The notes under the pieces are model-generated. The model did not search any database and was not told the origin of the DNA. It worked only from the letters and a program-made list of their open reading frames with translations. This document shows positions 42,323 to 49,890 of a DNA stretch of 49,890 nucleotides, one piece after another. Source of the DNA: Tannerellaceae bacterium. Its GTDB lineage: Bacteria; Bacteroidota; Bacteroidia; Bacteroidales; Tannerellaceae. The stretch is taken from the NCBI GenBank assembly GCA_031264865.1, contig JAISDJ010000183.1:1-49890 (forward strand). Reading direction: 5' to 3'. Numbering within the stretch: the stretch's first letter is position 1; each line of letters starts with the position of its first letter. Position numbers and translations under genes: made by a program.

Positions 42323-43015
42323 TTACGATTCTGAGCCGTATACTTCTTCGTAAGGTTGTACGATTACCCAGCCGTCGCCTTCGAATTTCATCTGGAAACT
42401 TTCGCCGCTTCCGCGTCCGATGAATGTTTTGAGGGATATGTCTGTTTTGAATGTCGGCGTCAGGTTTCCCGACCAGGCTACCGTGGCGTTCGGGTCGGTG
42501 TATATGGGTTGTCCGGGTTTTACTAACAAAGTTAACGGGTCGCCATGTGTAGTGATAGCCACATGTCCGGTTCCTTTGATGCTTGCCTGGAAAAGTCCGC
42601 CTCCCATAATACCGGCTATGCTTTTCATCAGTTTTACATCCGATTGTAGCGATTCTTCGTGTGCAAGGATATCGTTTCCATTTACATTGATAGTTTCATT
42701 CTCAAGATATAACACACGGATTTTTTTAGCCAGGTCGGCAACATATATACGACCTGTTCCGGTAGCCGACATCATAGACGTACCTTCGCCGCTGACGGCT
42801 TTCTTTAACAGATTACCGATTCCTTTGCTCAGGATACCTTCCCTTTCAAATTTCACATTGCCGTCGTAAGCAATCATGGCACCCTTTTTGATCATTATGG
42901 ACTGGTTACTGATGTTCAGTTCTAGGATATAGTCTTTTTCCAACTCAAAAAGTCCGTTTTTACTGTCATCTTGTGATGTTTCCTGAATGAAAGACTGAAT
43001 AGAATACTTTTTCAT
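42323..43015 (-). CDS. AIM24/TIGR00266-family protein
   Basis: A 230-residue all-beta protein starting MKKYSIQSFIQETSQDDSKN. Family landmarks are the MIAYDGNVKFEREGILSKGI region with SMMSATGTGRIYVADLAKKI, NVNGNDILAHEESLQSDVKL, GGGLFQASIKGTGHVAITTH, VKPGQPIYTDPNATVAWSGN and GESFQMKFEGDGWVIVQPYE at the end. AIM24-type proteins are widespread and named after a yeast mitochondrial relative; the bacterial role is unknown. It is a single gene with its own -7 box, immediately downstream of the ilv operon terminator. Confidence 0.9.
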   Translation of the reverse strand: MKKYSIQSFIQETSQDDSKNGLFELEKDYILELNISNQSIMIKKGAMIAYDGNVKFEREGILSKGIGNLLKKAVSGEGTSMMSATGTGRIYVADLAKKIRVLYLENETINVNGNDILAHEESLQSDVKLMKSIAGIMGGGLFQASIKGTGHVAITTHGDPLTLLVKPGQPIYTDPNATVAWSGNLTPTFKTDISLKTFIGRGSGESFQMKFEGDGWVIVQPYEEVYGSES

Positions 43016-43050
43016 GATTAATATAGTTTAAACGATTAGTAAATATCCGA

Positions 43051-43058
43051 CAAATATA
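43051..43058 (-). promoter_or_regulatory. -7 element TATATTTG of the AIM24-family gene
   Basis: Minus-strand TATATTTG (plus CAAATATA) lies 36 bp before the ATG at 43015 and directly after the ilvC terminator T-tract. Confidence 0.55.
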
Positions 43059-43062
43059 ATAA

Positions 43063-43110
43063 TAAAATAAAAAACAGGCGCGTATTACGCAGAATACATA
43101 ATACACGCCT
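43063..43110 (-). terminator. intrinsic terminator of the ilv operon
   Basis: Paired arms AGGCG + GTATTA (43076-43087) and TAATAC + CGCCT (43099-43110) give an 11-bp stem with one internal mismatch. On the minus strand this is followed by a T-rich tract (TGTTTTTTATTTTATT). It lies 20 bp after the ilvC stop. Confidence 0.85.
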
Positions 43111-43130
43111 GATAAAGTATCTGAATACGT

Positions 43131-44177
43131 TTAATTATTTTCGGGACGCAGTTTGCGCACTACGGCGCCGGCACGCCACATTTCGCTTTCGCGGAGCGCT
43201 TTTAGTTCTTCTTCCAATTTTTCACGATAATCGGGTTTACTGTTTGTGTCGATAGAACGTTGTGCTTCATTGCCCGACGACACTTCTTTATACAGTTTTT
43301 CAAGTACCGGCTTGGTTGCATCATGGAAAGGAATCATCCAATCCAATGCGCCGCGTTGAGCCGTTGTAGAACAATTGGCATACATCCAATCCATACCGTT
43401 TTCCGCAAATAACGGCATTAATGATTGGGTAAGTTCTTCTACTGTCTCGTTGAATGCTTCAGACGGACTATGTCCGTTTTCGCGTAATACTTCATATTGG
43501 GCAAGCAGTAAACCCTGGATGGCTCCCATTAAGGAACCACGTTCACCTGTTAAATCGGAATAAACTTCTTTCTTGAAAGTCGTTTCAAACAAATAGCCCG
43601 AACCAACGCCAATACCCAAAGCAACCACGCGTTCCCAAGCCCTGCCGGTAGCATCTTGATAAATAGCAAAGCTGGAGTTTAGTCCGCGACCTTGTAAAAA
43701 CATCCGGCGAAGGCTGGTCCCCGAACCCTTCGGCGCTACTAATATTACATCGATATCTGCCGGAGGTATAATATTTGTTCGTTCTTTGTAAGTAATACCA
43801 AAACCATGAGAGAAATACAAAGCTTTCCCTTTTGTAAGATACTTCTTGATACGCGGCCATACTTCAATCTGGGCTGCATCCGAAAGCAGGTACTGGATAA
43901 TCGTTGCCTTCTCGCAAGCTTCTTCGATATCAAAGAGGGTTTCATCCGGCGTCCAACCGTCGGCTACAGCCTTATCCCAGGTTTTGCCGCCTTTACGTTG
44001 GCCGACAATCACATGGAAACCGTTATCTCTAAGGTTCAAACTCTGTCCTGGTCCTTGTACACCATAACCGATCACTGCAATCGTTTCATCCTTTAATACT
44101 TCTCTTGCTTTCTCTAATGGAAATTCATCGCGGGTAACTACATTTTCTACTACGCCGCCAAAATTCATTTCTGCCAT
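43131..44177 (-). CDS. ilvC: ketol-acid reductoisomerase
   Basis: A 348-residue KARI. The NADPH site is IAVIGYGVQGPGQSLNLRDN then GFHVIVGQRKGGKTWDKAV. The knotted C-terminal domain includes VYSDLTGERGSLMGAIQGLL (Asp and Glu metal ligands). The 'GYGxQGxGQxLNLRDNGxxVIxGxRKxGxxW' form resembles fungal Ilv5 more than the usual bacterial GYGSQGHA form. It converts acetolactate and acetohydroxybutyrate to dihydroxyacids in Val/Leu/Ile synthesis. Last gene of the operon, followed by the terminator at 43063-43110. Confidence 0.97.
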   Translation of the reverse strand: MAEMNFGGVVENVVTRDEFPLEKAREVLKDETIAVIGYGVQGPGQSLNLRDNGFHVIVGQRKGGKTWDKAVADGWTPDETLFDIEEACEKATIIQYLLSDAAQIEVWPRIKKYLTKGKALYFSHGFGITYKERTNIIPPADIDVILVAPKGSGTSLRRMFLQGRGLNSSFAIYQDATGRAWERVVALGIGVGSGYLFETTFKKEVYSDLTGERGSLMGAIQGLLLAQYEVLRENGHSPSEAFNETVEELTQSLMPLFAENGMDWMYANCSTTAQRGALDWMIPFHDATKPVLEKLYKEVSSGNEAQRSIDTNSKPDYREKLEEELKALRESEMWRAGAVVRKLRPENN

Positions 44178-44218
44178 AGTTCGTCTTTAAATTATAAATA
44201 ATAAATCTCTTTTATCCA

Positions 44219-44950
44219 TTACTTCCATGTTACTGCCGCGCGGCTGATAGCCTTTCCTTCGTGACAAATAGCCTGACTATATTTATCCGGAGATGTTTCC
44301 GCCACATGAAGCGTTAACGGCATACCGTATCTTCCTTCCGATAAATATGCTATTTCAAACCGGCTAATAGCTTTTTCTTTGTATGTTTTCATATCAAACA
44401 TATCCAGCAGATGCTCCATATACTTAATGCTATTCAAATGCCCGTTAACATCCAAATCGCTGTATTTTATTTTATACGGTTCACCAGGTGTATCATTCTC
44501 TACAGGAATTATCTTACCCGGCTTTTCTATCGGACAAGGCCTGTCTACTTTATATGCATTCAGTGCATCCACATCCAGCGGTGTCGGGCGACGCGTCTCT
44601 ACGTCAATGGCCGCCCAGATAGAACGAGCAAACCCAAACGACCTGCCTTCGGCATTTACCAACTCAAAACAACGGTTCGTGAATAAGCGGGCAGCCTCTT
44701 CAATCCAGGTATAAAGTGTTATATTTTCCGACATCCCCGGATATTCGTCCATTTCGATAGCCAACCGCGACAATACCCATGCCGTATGACAGTTGTTCAT
44801 ATCATTAAAACCAAACCCACGTTGTGCGGCATGTGTAGAAGCTGCATGTAAAAGATAGGTACCAATCATCGGGATGGAAATACGTCCCTGGAAGTCTAAC
44901 AAATAAGATTCCGTAACAAAATGATATTCGCCTAATTTACTCTTCTCCAT
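44219..44950 (-). CDS. acyl-ACP thioesterase (hot-dog fold)
   Basis: A 243-residue protein of the acyl-ACP thioesterase family with two hot-dog halves. Hallmarks are QRGFGFNDMNNCHTAWVLSR, LYTWIEEAARLFTNRCFELV and YSDLDVNGHLNSIKYMEHLL, the last containing the catalytic Asn/His pair (DxNxHxNxxxY). It releases fatty acids from acyl carrier protein. It sits inside the ilv operon, overlapping the ilvN end by 14 bp. A link between branched-chain precursors and branched fatty acid or lipid synthesis is a reasonable inference for Bacteroidales, which are rich in branched fatty acids. Confidence 0.9.
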   Translation of the reverse strand: MEKSKLGEYHFVTESYLLDFQGRISIPMIGTYLLHAASTHAAQRGFGFNDMNNCHTAWVLSRLAIEMDEYPGMSENITLYTWIEEAARLFTNRCFELVNAEGRSFGFARSIWAAIDVETRRPTPLDVDALNAYKVDRPCPIEKPGKIIPVENDTPGEPYKIKYSDLDVNGHLNSIKYMEHLLDMFDMKTYKEKAISRFEIAYLSEGRYGMPLTLHVAETSPDKYSQAICHEGKAISRAAVTWK

Positions 44951-45497
44951 TTTTTATATCTAATTTCGTTTTCATCGCCGACAACATATCGCTTAGCCGT
45001 TCTACTTTACTTTTTGTAATGGCCACCCGACCGGAACGGATAAATTGCAAAACACCTATTTTCCGGCTTAATTCTTTGAATAATGCCTGCGTTTCTTCGT
45101 AATGTCCGCTCTTCTCGAGCACGATACAGTCTTCATTCATATCAAGCGTCCGGGTATTGTATTTACGAATTAATTCCTCTACGCCTTCCATCTTCAGGAA
45201 AAGTTCCGTACTTACTTTATATAAAGCAATTTCCTGATGCACCAAATCTTCATCCGTATTATAATATGCTTTCAGAATATCGACCCTTTTATCTATTTGC
45301 TTGACTACTTTATCAATCATATCCTGTTCGGCAAACGTTGTAATGGTAAACTTATGTATCCCTTTTATCGCAGAAGGAGAGACAGATAAGGTCTCTATAT
45401 TCAGTTGCCGGCGCGTAAAGATAATAGTAATCTGGTTAAGTAGACCTACCGTATTCTCCGAAAATATGATGATTGTATATAATTTTTTTGTTTGCAT
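44937..45497 (-). CDS. ilvN: acetolactate synthase small (regulatory) subunit
   Basis: A 186-residue ACT-domain protein from ATG 45497 (MQTKKLYTIIIFSENTVGLL); an open frame to 45581 runs into ilvB and is not used. The ACT domain ENTVGLLNQITIIFTRRQLN IETLSV is followed by a second ACT-like half. It binds end product and tunes the catalytic subunit encoded 22 bp upstream. It is longer than E. coli IlvN (about 96 residues) and closer to IlvH-type subunits, so the ilvH name would also be fair. Confidence 0.93.
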   Translation of the reverse strand: MQTKKLYTIIIFSENTVGLLNQITIIFTRRQLNIETLSVSPSAIKGIHKFTITTFAEQDMIDKVVKQIDKRVDILKAYYNTDEDLVHQEIALYKVSTELFLKMEGVEELIRKYNTRTLDMNEDCIVLEKSGHYEETQALFKELSRKIGVLQFIRSGRVAITKSKVERLSDMLSAMKTKLDIKNGEE

Positions 45498-45519
45498 TTT
45501 ATTAGGAGTTAAGGAGTTA

Positions 45520-47232
45520 TTATCCCATAATAATATTTGTAATTGGGGCGCCTGCCGGAACCATCGGATAAACCATCCCATGTGTTTCTACATGAGCAAC
45601 GAGCATATAAGCCCCTTCATGACTGAGCATTTCGGCAATCGCATCATCCAATTCTTCCCGTTTCTCAACAGCCCGGGCGCCAATGCCATAGGCTTTAGCT
45701 ATTCCCACAAAGTCGGGATTATCCATGGTGGTTGACGAGTATCGTTTATCAAAAAATAATTCCTGCCACTGGCGTACCATACCCAGGTAATTATTATTCA
45801 ATACGATGATCTTCACATTTAGTTTTTCCTGCATAATGGTTCCCAGTTCCTGGATCGTCATTTGCAATCCACCGTCTCCTACAAACAGGCAAACCGTACG
45901 ATGGGGAGCGCCCATCTTTGCCCCGATAGCAGCAGGAAGCCCGTAACCCATCGTTCCTAATCCTCCGGAAGTAACCACACTCCGGGTTTGGCTATAATTA
46001 AAATAACGTATTCCCATCATTTGGTTTTGCCCGACATCTGTTACCAAAACCGCTTTATTTCCGGTAGCTTCCGTTATTTTACGGACAATTTCACCCATTT
46101 GAAGTTGTCGCCCGGCTTCCGGATGGAGTTCCTTTTTAATTACCTTTTCATATTCTTCTTTTTCGTGAGAGGCGAAACTCGCTATCCATTCCGTATGACG
46201 AGCCGGTTTCAATCTATTGGTAACAGCCGCCAGCGTTTCCTTTGCATCTCCCAATACCGGCACGTCTACCGGTACATTTTTACCTATTTCGGAGAGGTCT
46301 ATATCAAAATGAATGATTTTTGCTTGTTTAGCATAGGCTTGAAGATTACCAGTCACCCTGTCGTCAAAACGCATACCAATCGCGATCAACACGTCACATT
46401 CATTTGTTTTCATGTTCGGTCCTACATTGCCATGCATCCCAAGCATCCCTTTATTCAGCCGGTAATCGGTTGGCATTGCCGACAGGCCAAGCGCTGTAGA
46501 GCCAGCCGGAATATCCGCCTTTTCAAGAAAAGCAAACAACTCTTTTTCCGCTCCACTCAATATCACCCCCTGCCCTACTAAAGCAAATGGTCTTTTTGCG
46601 CCGTTAATCAAGACGGCAGCAGCCTCTATTTGTTCTGTAATTATCTCAGGAATCGGTAGGTAGCTACGTATGTAACTCACCTTTTCATACACATAATCAA
46701 CCGTTCCCACCTGGGCATCCTTCGCAAAATCAAGAACAACCGGCCCGGGCCGTCCACTGGAAGCAATATAAAAAGCACGTGATACAGCCCAAGCTATTTC
46801 CTCCGGCTTACGAATCTGATAAGCCCATTTTGTAATCGGTTGCGTAATGCCAATCACATCAATCTCCTGAAAAGCGTCTGTTCCCAAGAGAGGAGAAGGA
46901 ACCTGCCCGGAAATAACCACCAGCGGCGTACTATCCATCAGCGCATCTGCTATTCCTGTAATGGTATTGGTAGCGCCCGGACCCGAAGTTACTAAAGCAA
47001 CTCCTACTTTACCCGACACCCTCGCATAACCTTGCGCTGCATGGGTAGCTCCCTGTTCGTGTCTGACAAGTACATGTTTCAACCTGTCTTGATAATCATA
47101 CAGACAATCATACAATGGTATTACCTGCCCGCCCGGATATCCGAAAATAGTATCTACACCTTCGGCAATCAACGTTTTTAACATCGCTTCCGAACCGGAG
47201 ATCTTAACGTTCTTATCTATCGTATCATTCAT
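45520..47232 (-). CDS. ilvB: acetolactate synthase large (catalytic) subunit
   Basis: A 570-residue thiamine-diphosphate enzyme. Glu of VRHEQGATHAAQGYARVSGK activates TPP; SGPGATNTITGIADALMDST and FQEIDVIGITQPITKWAYQI are conserved. The C-terminal metal/TPP motif is GDGGLQMTIQELGTIMQEKL ending VLNNNYLGMVRQWQELFF. It condenses pyruvate with pyruvate or 2-ketobutyrate, the first common step of branched-chain amino acid synthesis. It is 43 bp after ilvD and 22 bp before ilvN. Confidence 0.97.
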   Translation of the reverse strand: MNDTIDKNVKISGSEAMLKTLIAEGVDTIFGYPGGQVIPLYDCLYDYQDRLKHVLVRHEQGATHAAQGYARVSGKVGVALVTSGPGATNTITGIADALMDSTPLVVISGQVPSPLLGTDAFQEIDVIGITQPITKWAYQIRKPEEIAWAVSRAFYIASSGRPGPVVLDFAKDAQVGTVDYVYEKVSYIRSYLPIPEIITEQIEAAAVLINGAKRPFALVGQGVILSGAEKELFAFLEKADIPAGSTALGLSAMPTDYRLNKGMLGMHGNVGPNMKTNECDVLIAIGMRFDDRVTGNLQAYAKQAKIIHFDIDLSEIGKNVPVDVPVLGDAKETLAAVTNRLKPARHTEWIASFASHEKEEYEKVIKKELHPEAGRQLQMGEIVRKITEATGNKAVLVTDVGQNQMMGIRYFNYSQTRSVVTSGGLGTMGYGLPAAIGAKMGAPHRTVCLFVGDGGLQMTIQELGTIMQEKLNVKIIVLNNNYLGMVRQWQELFFDKRYSSTTMDNPDFVGIAKAYGIGARAVEKREELDDAIAEMLSHEGAYMLVAHVETHGMVYPMVPAGAPITNIIMG

Positions 47233-47275
47233 ACTTACCCATTCTTTTTTTATATCATCAAACTATGTTTCGCTG

Positions 47276-49120
47276 TTAATTGTCTACTATCCTTACGGCT
47301 CCTTTATCCGCTGAAGCGGCCATTTTAGCATACGCTTGTAAAGCTTTTGAGACATTACGCTCACGATGAGGCGGGGTAAACGCTTTTGTACCACGCGCCT
47401 CTTCCTCTTTCCTGCGCAAATTCAATTCTTCATCCGTTACTTTCACCTGAATCGTACGTTCGGGAATATTAATCTCAATCATATCACCCTCTTTTATTAA
47501 ACCGATAGCGCCGCCTGCCGCTGCCTCCGGTGATACATGTCCGATGGAAAGGCCGGATGTGCCTCCGCTAAAGCGTCCGTCGGTTATAAGGGCGCATGCT
47601 TTCCCTAAATGTTTACTTTTAATATAAGAAGTAGGATAAAGCATCTCCTGCATACCCGGCCCACCTTTCGGTCCTTCATAGGTTATGACCACTACATCAC
47701 CGGCGACGACTTCATCGCCTAATATTCCTTTACAGGCAGCTTCCTGTGAATCAAATACCTTAGCCGGACCCAAAAAACGGAAGATACTCTCATCTACTCC
47801 GGCTGTTTTTACCACACATCCGTCTAAAGCAATGTTGCCATATAATACCGCCAATCCACCGTCTTTTACATAGGCATGCGCCCAATCACGGATGCAACCT
47901 CTTTCTCTATCCGTATCCAATTCTTTATAATAACTTTCCTGCGAGCCCATTACTAAATTAAACTTATGGGCAGGTGCACTCTTATAAATTACACACGCCT
48001 TATCTGTTACCTTTGGAGAAAGAATACTATACCGGGCGATCGCTTCGGATAAGGTTAAACCGTCTACACGTTTTACACCACCATCTACAAGGCCTGCTTT
48101 CATTAATTCGTCCATAATGGCAATGATCCCACCGGCCCGGTTCACATCCTGTATATGATAAACCGGTGTATTGGGAGCCACTTTGCAAAGGACAGGGGTT
48201 TTTTTTGATAACATATCAATATCTTTCATGGTGAAGTCTACTTCCGCTTCGTGAGCTACCGCTAATAAATGAAGTACCGTATTGGTAGAACCACCCATAG
48301 CAATATCAAGTGACATGGCATTCAAAAATGCCTGACAGGTAGCAATACTACGAGGAAGCACCGAATCATCGCCATCCCGATAGTACTTATATGTATTTTC
48401 AACAATTAGTCCGGCTGCTTTCTTAAACAATTGAATCCGGTTGGCATGTGTAGCCACAATTGTACCATTTCCCGGAAGCGCAAGGCCAATCGCTTCGTTC
48501 AAACAATTCATTGAATTGGCGGTAAACATACCGGAACAGCTTCCGCAGGTAGGGCAGGCGGCATATTCTACTTTCTCTATTTGTTCATCGCTGACGGAAT
48601 CGTCGGCCGCTTCAATCATTACGTCAATCAAATCCAACGCACGCCCGTTCAATTCGCCCGCTTCCATCGGCCCGCCCGAAACAAATACCGTAGGGATATT
48701 CAACCGCATGGCAGCCATTAACATGCCGGGCGTGATTTTATCGCAATTGCTGATACAAACCAGAGCGTCTGCTTTATGGGCGTTCACCATATATTCCACA
48801 CTGTCGGCTATCAGGTCGCGCGAAGGCAAGGAGTAAAGCATCCCGTCGTGCCCCATCGCAATCCCGTCGTCAATAGCAATTGTATTAAACTCGGCGGCAA
48901 AACAACCTGCTTTCTCAATCTCCTTTTTCACCAACTGCCCGGTTTCATGCAAATGAACATGGCCGGGAACAAACTGGGTAAATGAATTGGCAATGGCAAT
49001 GACGGGCCTACCCATCTGTTCTTCCTTCATTCCGTTTGCACGCCATAAAGCCCGTGCTCCTGCCATTCGCCGCCCTTGCAGGCTACTTGCGCTTCTCAAT
49101 TGATTCTTCATGTTTTTCAT
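47276..49120 (-). CDS. ilvD: dihydroxy-acid dehydratase
   Basis: A 614-residue IlvD. Fe-S and active-site cysteines are in [15 protein letters not shown] and [20 protein letters not shown]. The C-terminal signature is [20 protein letters not shown], with the catalytic serine. It dehydrates dihydroxyacids to 2-keto acids. The start is ATG 49120 ([10 protein letters not shown]) or 49111; an in-frame codon at 49144 lies inside the attenuator and is unlikely. It is the first structural gene of the operon, and its Fe-S requirement fits the anaerobic lifestyle. Expression is controlled by the leader described at 49126-49325. Confidence 0.96.
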   Translation of the reverse strand: MKNMKNQLRSASSLQGRRMAGARALWRANGMKEEQMGRPVIAIANSFTQFVPGHVHLHETGQLVKKEIEKAGCFAAEFNTIAIDDGIAMGHDGMLYSLPSRDLIADSVEYMVNAHKADALVCISNCDKITPGMLMAAMRLNIPTVFVSGGPMEAGELNGRALDLIDVMIEAADDSVSDEQIEKVEYAACPTCGSCSGMFTANSMNCLNEAIGLALPGNGTIVATHANRIQLFKKAAGLIVENTYKYYRDGDDSVLPRSIATCQAFLNAMSLDIAMGGSTNTVLHLLAVAHEAEVDFTMKDIDMLSKKTPVLCKVAPNTPVYHIQDVNRAGGIIAIMDELMKAGLVDGGVKRVDGLTLSEAIARYSILSPKVTDKACVIYKSAPAHKFNLVMGSQESYYKELDTDRERGCIRDWAHAYVKDGGLAVLYGNIALDGCVVKTAGVDESIFRFLGPAKVFDSQEAACKGILGDEVVAGDVVVITYEGPKGGPGMQEMLYPTSYIKSKHLGKACALITDGRFSGGTSGLSIGHVSPEAAAGGAIGLIKEGDMIEINIPERTIQVKVTDEELNLRRKEEEARGTKAFTPPHRERNVSKALQAYAKMAASADKGAVRIVDN

Positions 49121-49125
49121 CCAAT

Positions 49126-49158
49126 AAAAAAAGCCCCTTCTCACAGGAGAAAGGGCTT
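49126..49158 (-). terminator. attenuator terminator before ilvD
   Basis: The 12-bp stem between 49131-49142 and 49147-49158 (one G-U pair at 37/52) has a 4-nt loop. On the minus strand it is followed by seven Ts (49126-49132 overlap the stem base). It ends 5 nt before the ilvD ATG at 49120, so read-through is required for expression. Confidence 0.92.
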
Positions 49159-49207
49159 CGGAATTATTTTTTTTATGGCTTACATATCCTTACACACACC
49201 TTTCTCC
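49146..49207 (-). promoter_or_regulatory. antiterminator pairing of the ilv leader
   Basis: Minus-strand GGAGAAAGG (49207-49199), inside the last codons of the leader peptide, is exactly complementary to CCTTTCTCC (49154-49146), part of the 5' arm of the terminator. The two structures are mutually exclusive. A ribosome reaching the leader stop (49190) would cover 49199-49207 and favour termination; a ribosome stalled at the Ile/Leu/Val codons upstream would leave it free. Confidence 0.8.
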
Positions 49208-49267
49208 CCGCCGGCTAATGACCAAGAGGACCACGAGAATAATGTTATGAAGAATATTACTTACCAT
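49190..49267 (-). CDS. ilv operon leader peptide
   Basis: A 25-codon open frame from ATG 49267 with an AAAGGA sequence 12-18 nt upstream. Residues 5-17 read ILHNIILVVLLVI: 11 of these 13 codons are Ile, Leu or Val, the three products of the operon. It ends RRGERCV and a stop at 49190-49192. Position between consensus promoter and attenuator makes the role clear: its translation senses charged branched-chain tRNAs. No functional role is expected for the peptide itself. Confidence 0.93.
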   Translation of the reverse strand: MVSNILHNIILVVLLVISRRGERCV

Positions 49268-49294
49268 TTGTTACTATTTTTCCTTTAATTGGCG

Positions 49295-49325
49295 CAAATG
49301 TAAAACAATATTTTTTACAGACAAA
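49295..49325 (-). promoter_or_regulatory. consensus promoter of the ilv operon
   Basis: Minus-strand -33 TTTG (49322-49325) and -7 TACATTTG (49295-49302) with a 19-bp spacer. Transcription would start near 49288, about 20 nt before the leader peptide ATG. Confidence 0.88.
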
Positions 49326-49353
49326 AGAATTGATACTTTTTTTACTTCTCCTG

Positions 49354-49890
49354 CTATGCTTTATCCCCATACCCGTAGCCATAAGCGCCATAACCATAAT
49401 GGCCGTAACCATAGCCCGACCGCTTATAGTCAACGGCATTCAGGATAACGCTCATGTTTTTGAGCTTATTCTGACTGTAGAGTTTTTCTACTTCGGGCAG
49501 CATGCGCTTATCCATCAAACCGGTGCGGATGAGGAAGATCGTCAGGTCGGCTATCCGGTTTATGATAGACGTATCGGCCACTAAACTATAGGGGGCGCTG
49601 TCTATTATCACATAGTCATACTGTCCCGTTAGTTGGCGTATCATAGAATCCAGGCGTTCGCTGGCAAGCATCTGGGTAGGGTTGGGTGGGAGAGGGCCGG
49701 TGGGTATTATATGTAAATGATCGCTAAATTCGCTCCGTTGAATTAAATGCGATACCTCGTTTATCTTTCCCAACAGATAATCGGTCACACCCGGCAATCT
49801 CGTGTCACACATTTGTGTGCTGAGGGAGCTTTTTCGGATATCAAAGTCTATCAGCACGGTTTTCTTTCCGGCGAAAGCCAGGCTTAAAGC
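49354..49890 (-). CDS. BY-kinase/Wzc-like capsular polysaccharide tyrosine kinase, C-terminal part (cut by window edge)
   Basis: The frame is open to the window end and reads SLAFAGKKTVLIDFDIRKSS, the Walker A' motif (hhhDxDxR) of bacterial tyrosine kinases, then YDYVIIDSAPYSLVADTSII (Walker B) and RTGLMDKRMLPEVEKLYSQN. The C-terminal tail RSGYGYGHYGYGAYGYGYGD has a dense tyrosine cluster, the usual autophosphorylation region. Walker A itself and the membrane part are outside the window. Such proteins regulate export of capsular or exopolysaccharide. It is transcribed in the same direction as the ilv operon, whose promoter lies just after its stop. Confidence 0.9.
   Translation of the reverse strand, partial: ALSLAFAGKKTVLIDFDIRKSSLSTQMCDTRLPGVTDYLLGKINEVSHLIQRSEFSDHLHIIPTGPLPPNPTQMLASERLDSMIRQLTGQYDYVIIDSAPYSLVADTSIINRIADLTIFLIRTGLMDKRMLPEVEKLYSQNKLKNMSVILNAVDYKRSGYGYGHYGYGAYGYGYGDKA

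Noticed and set aside
45988-46581. Plus-strand open frame of 197 codons within ilvB
   Set aside because: Shadow of the conserved acetolactate synthase gene; no recognisable domain.
1-49890. tRNA or rRNA genes
   Set aside because: No cloverleaf with a CCA end, GTTCRA-type arm or conserved rRNA stretch was seen on either strand while reading; a tRNA-scan would be decisive.

Overview
The window looks like a chromosomal segment of a Bacteroidales bacterium, perhaps Parabacteroides/Tannerellaceae-like; the genus is an inference. Promoters repeatedly follow the Bacteroidetes pattern of a -7 box TAnnTTTG, in the best cases with TTTG 19 bp upstream. The gene families are also typical: a sufBCD operon joined to rimP-nusA-infB-cvpA, NVEALA peptides, 6-bladed beta-propeller lipoproteins, lipid-anchored RND adaptors and an ilvD-B-N-thioesterase-C operon.

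Layout. 0-4 kb: start of a PPOX-type flavoprotein gene (cut by the edge), a divergent AraC regulator, nfnAB (electron-bifurcating transhydrogenase) and a small unknown protein. 4-13 kb: a minus-strand housekeeping operon rimP-nusA-infB-cvpA-sufB-sufC-sufD, running from a consensus promoter at about 12.9 kb to a bidirectional terminator at 3.95 kb. 13-18.4 kb: a Tat-exported TIM-barrel protein, trpS, an outer-membrane barrel, a decayed KilA-N gene followed by degenerate 22-bp repeats, and a MarR regulator with a metallo-beta-lactamase-fold lipoprotein. 18.4-27.4 kb: a four-gene RND efflux operon with two different permeases (adaptor, RND-A, outer-membrane factor, RND-B). The signal-peptide region of the outer-membrane factor contains a heptamer tandem repeat.

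27.3-42.3 kb: an AT-rich accessory region that has been heavily rearranged. It holds a Wzy_C/O-antigen-ligase-like membrane protein with a 7-bp duplication frameshift, a type I signal peptidase, five long and one truncated 6-bladed beta-propeller proteins, two NVEALA peptide genes plus at least one relic, a thioredoxin-like/DUF1573 lipoprotein, a divergent ToxR-like membrane regulator and a transglutaminase-like lipoprotein. A segment containing propeller 3' end, divergent promoter and regulator 5' end occurs twice; the copy at 34.7-35.06 kb is decayed. My main hypothesis is that this is a peptide export/maturation system. The NVEALA motif supplies an Ala-Leu-Ala signal-peptidase-like site, which would release a Cys-containing peptide of about 30 residues. 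The neighbouring signal peptidase, Wzy_C protein, thiol protein and propellers would process, modify, fold or bind it, and the membrane regulator would control it. None of this is proven by sequence alone.

42.3-49.9 kb: an AIM24-family protein, then the minus-strand branched-chain amino acid operon ilvD-ilvB-ilvN-acyl-ACP thioesterase-ilvC. A complete attenuation leader precedes ilvD: consensus promoter, a 25-codon leader peptide dense in Ile/Leu/Val, a 9-bp antiterminator pairing and an intrinsic terminator ending 5 nt before the ilvD start. The window ends inside a BY-kinase gene with a Tyr-rich tail.

All calls come from reading the sequence and recalled family knowledge; no database search was run.
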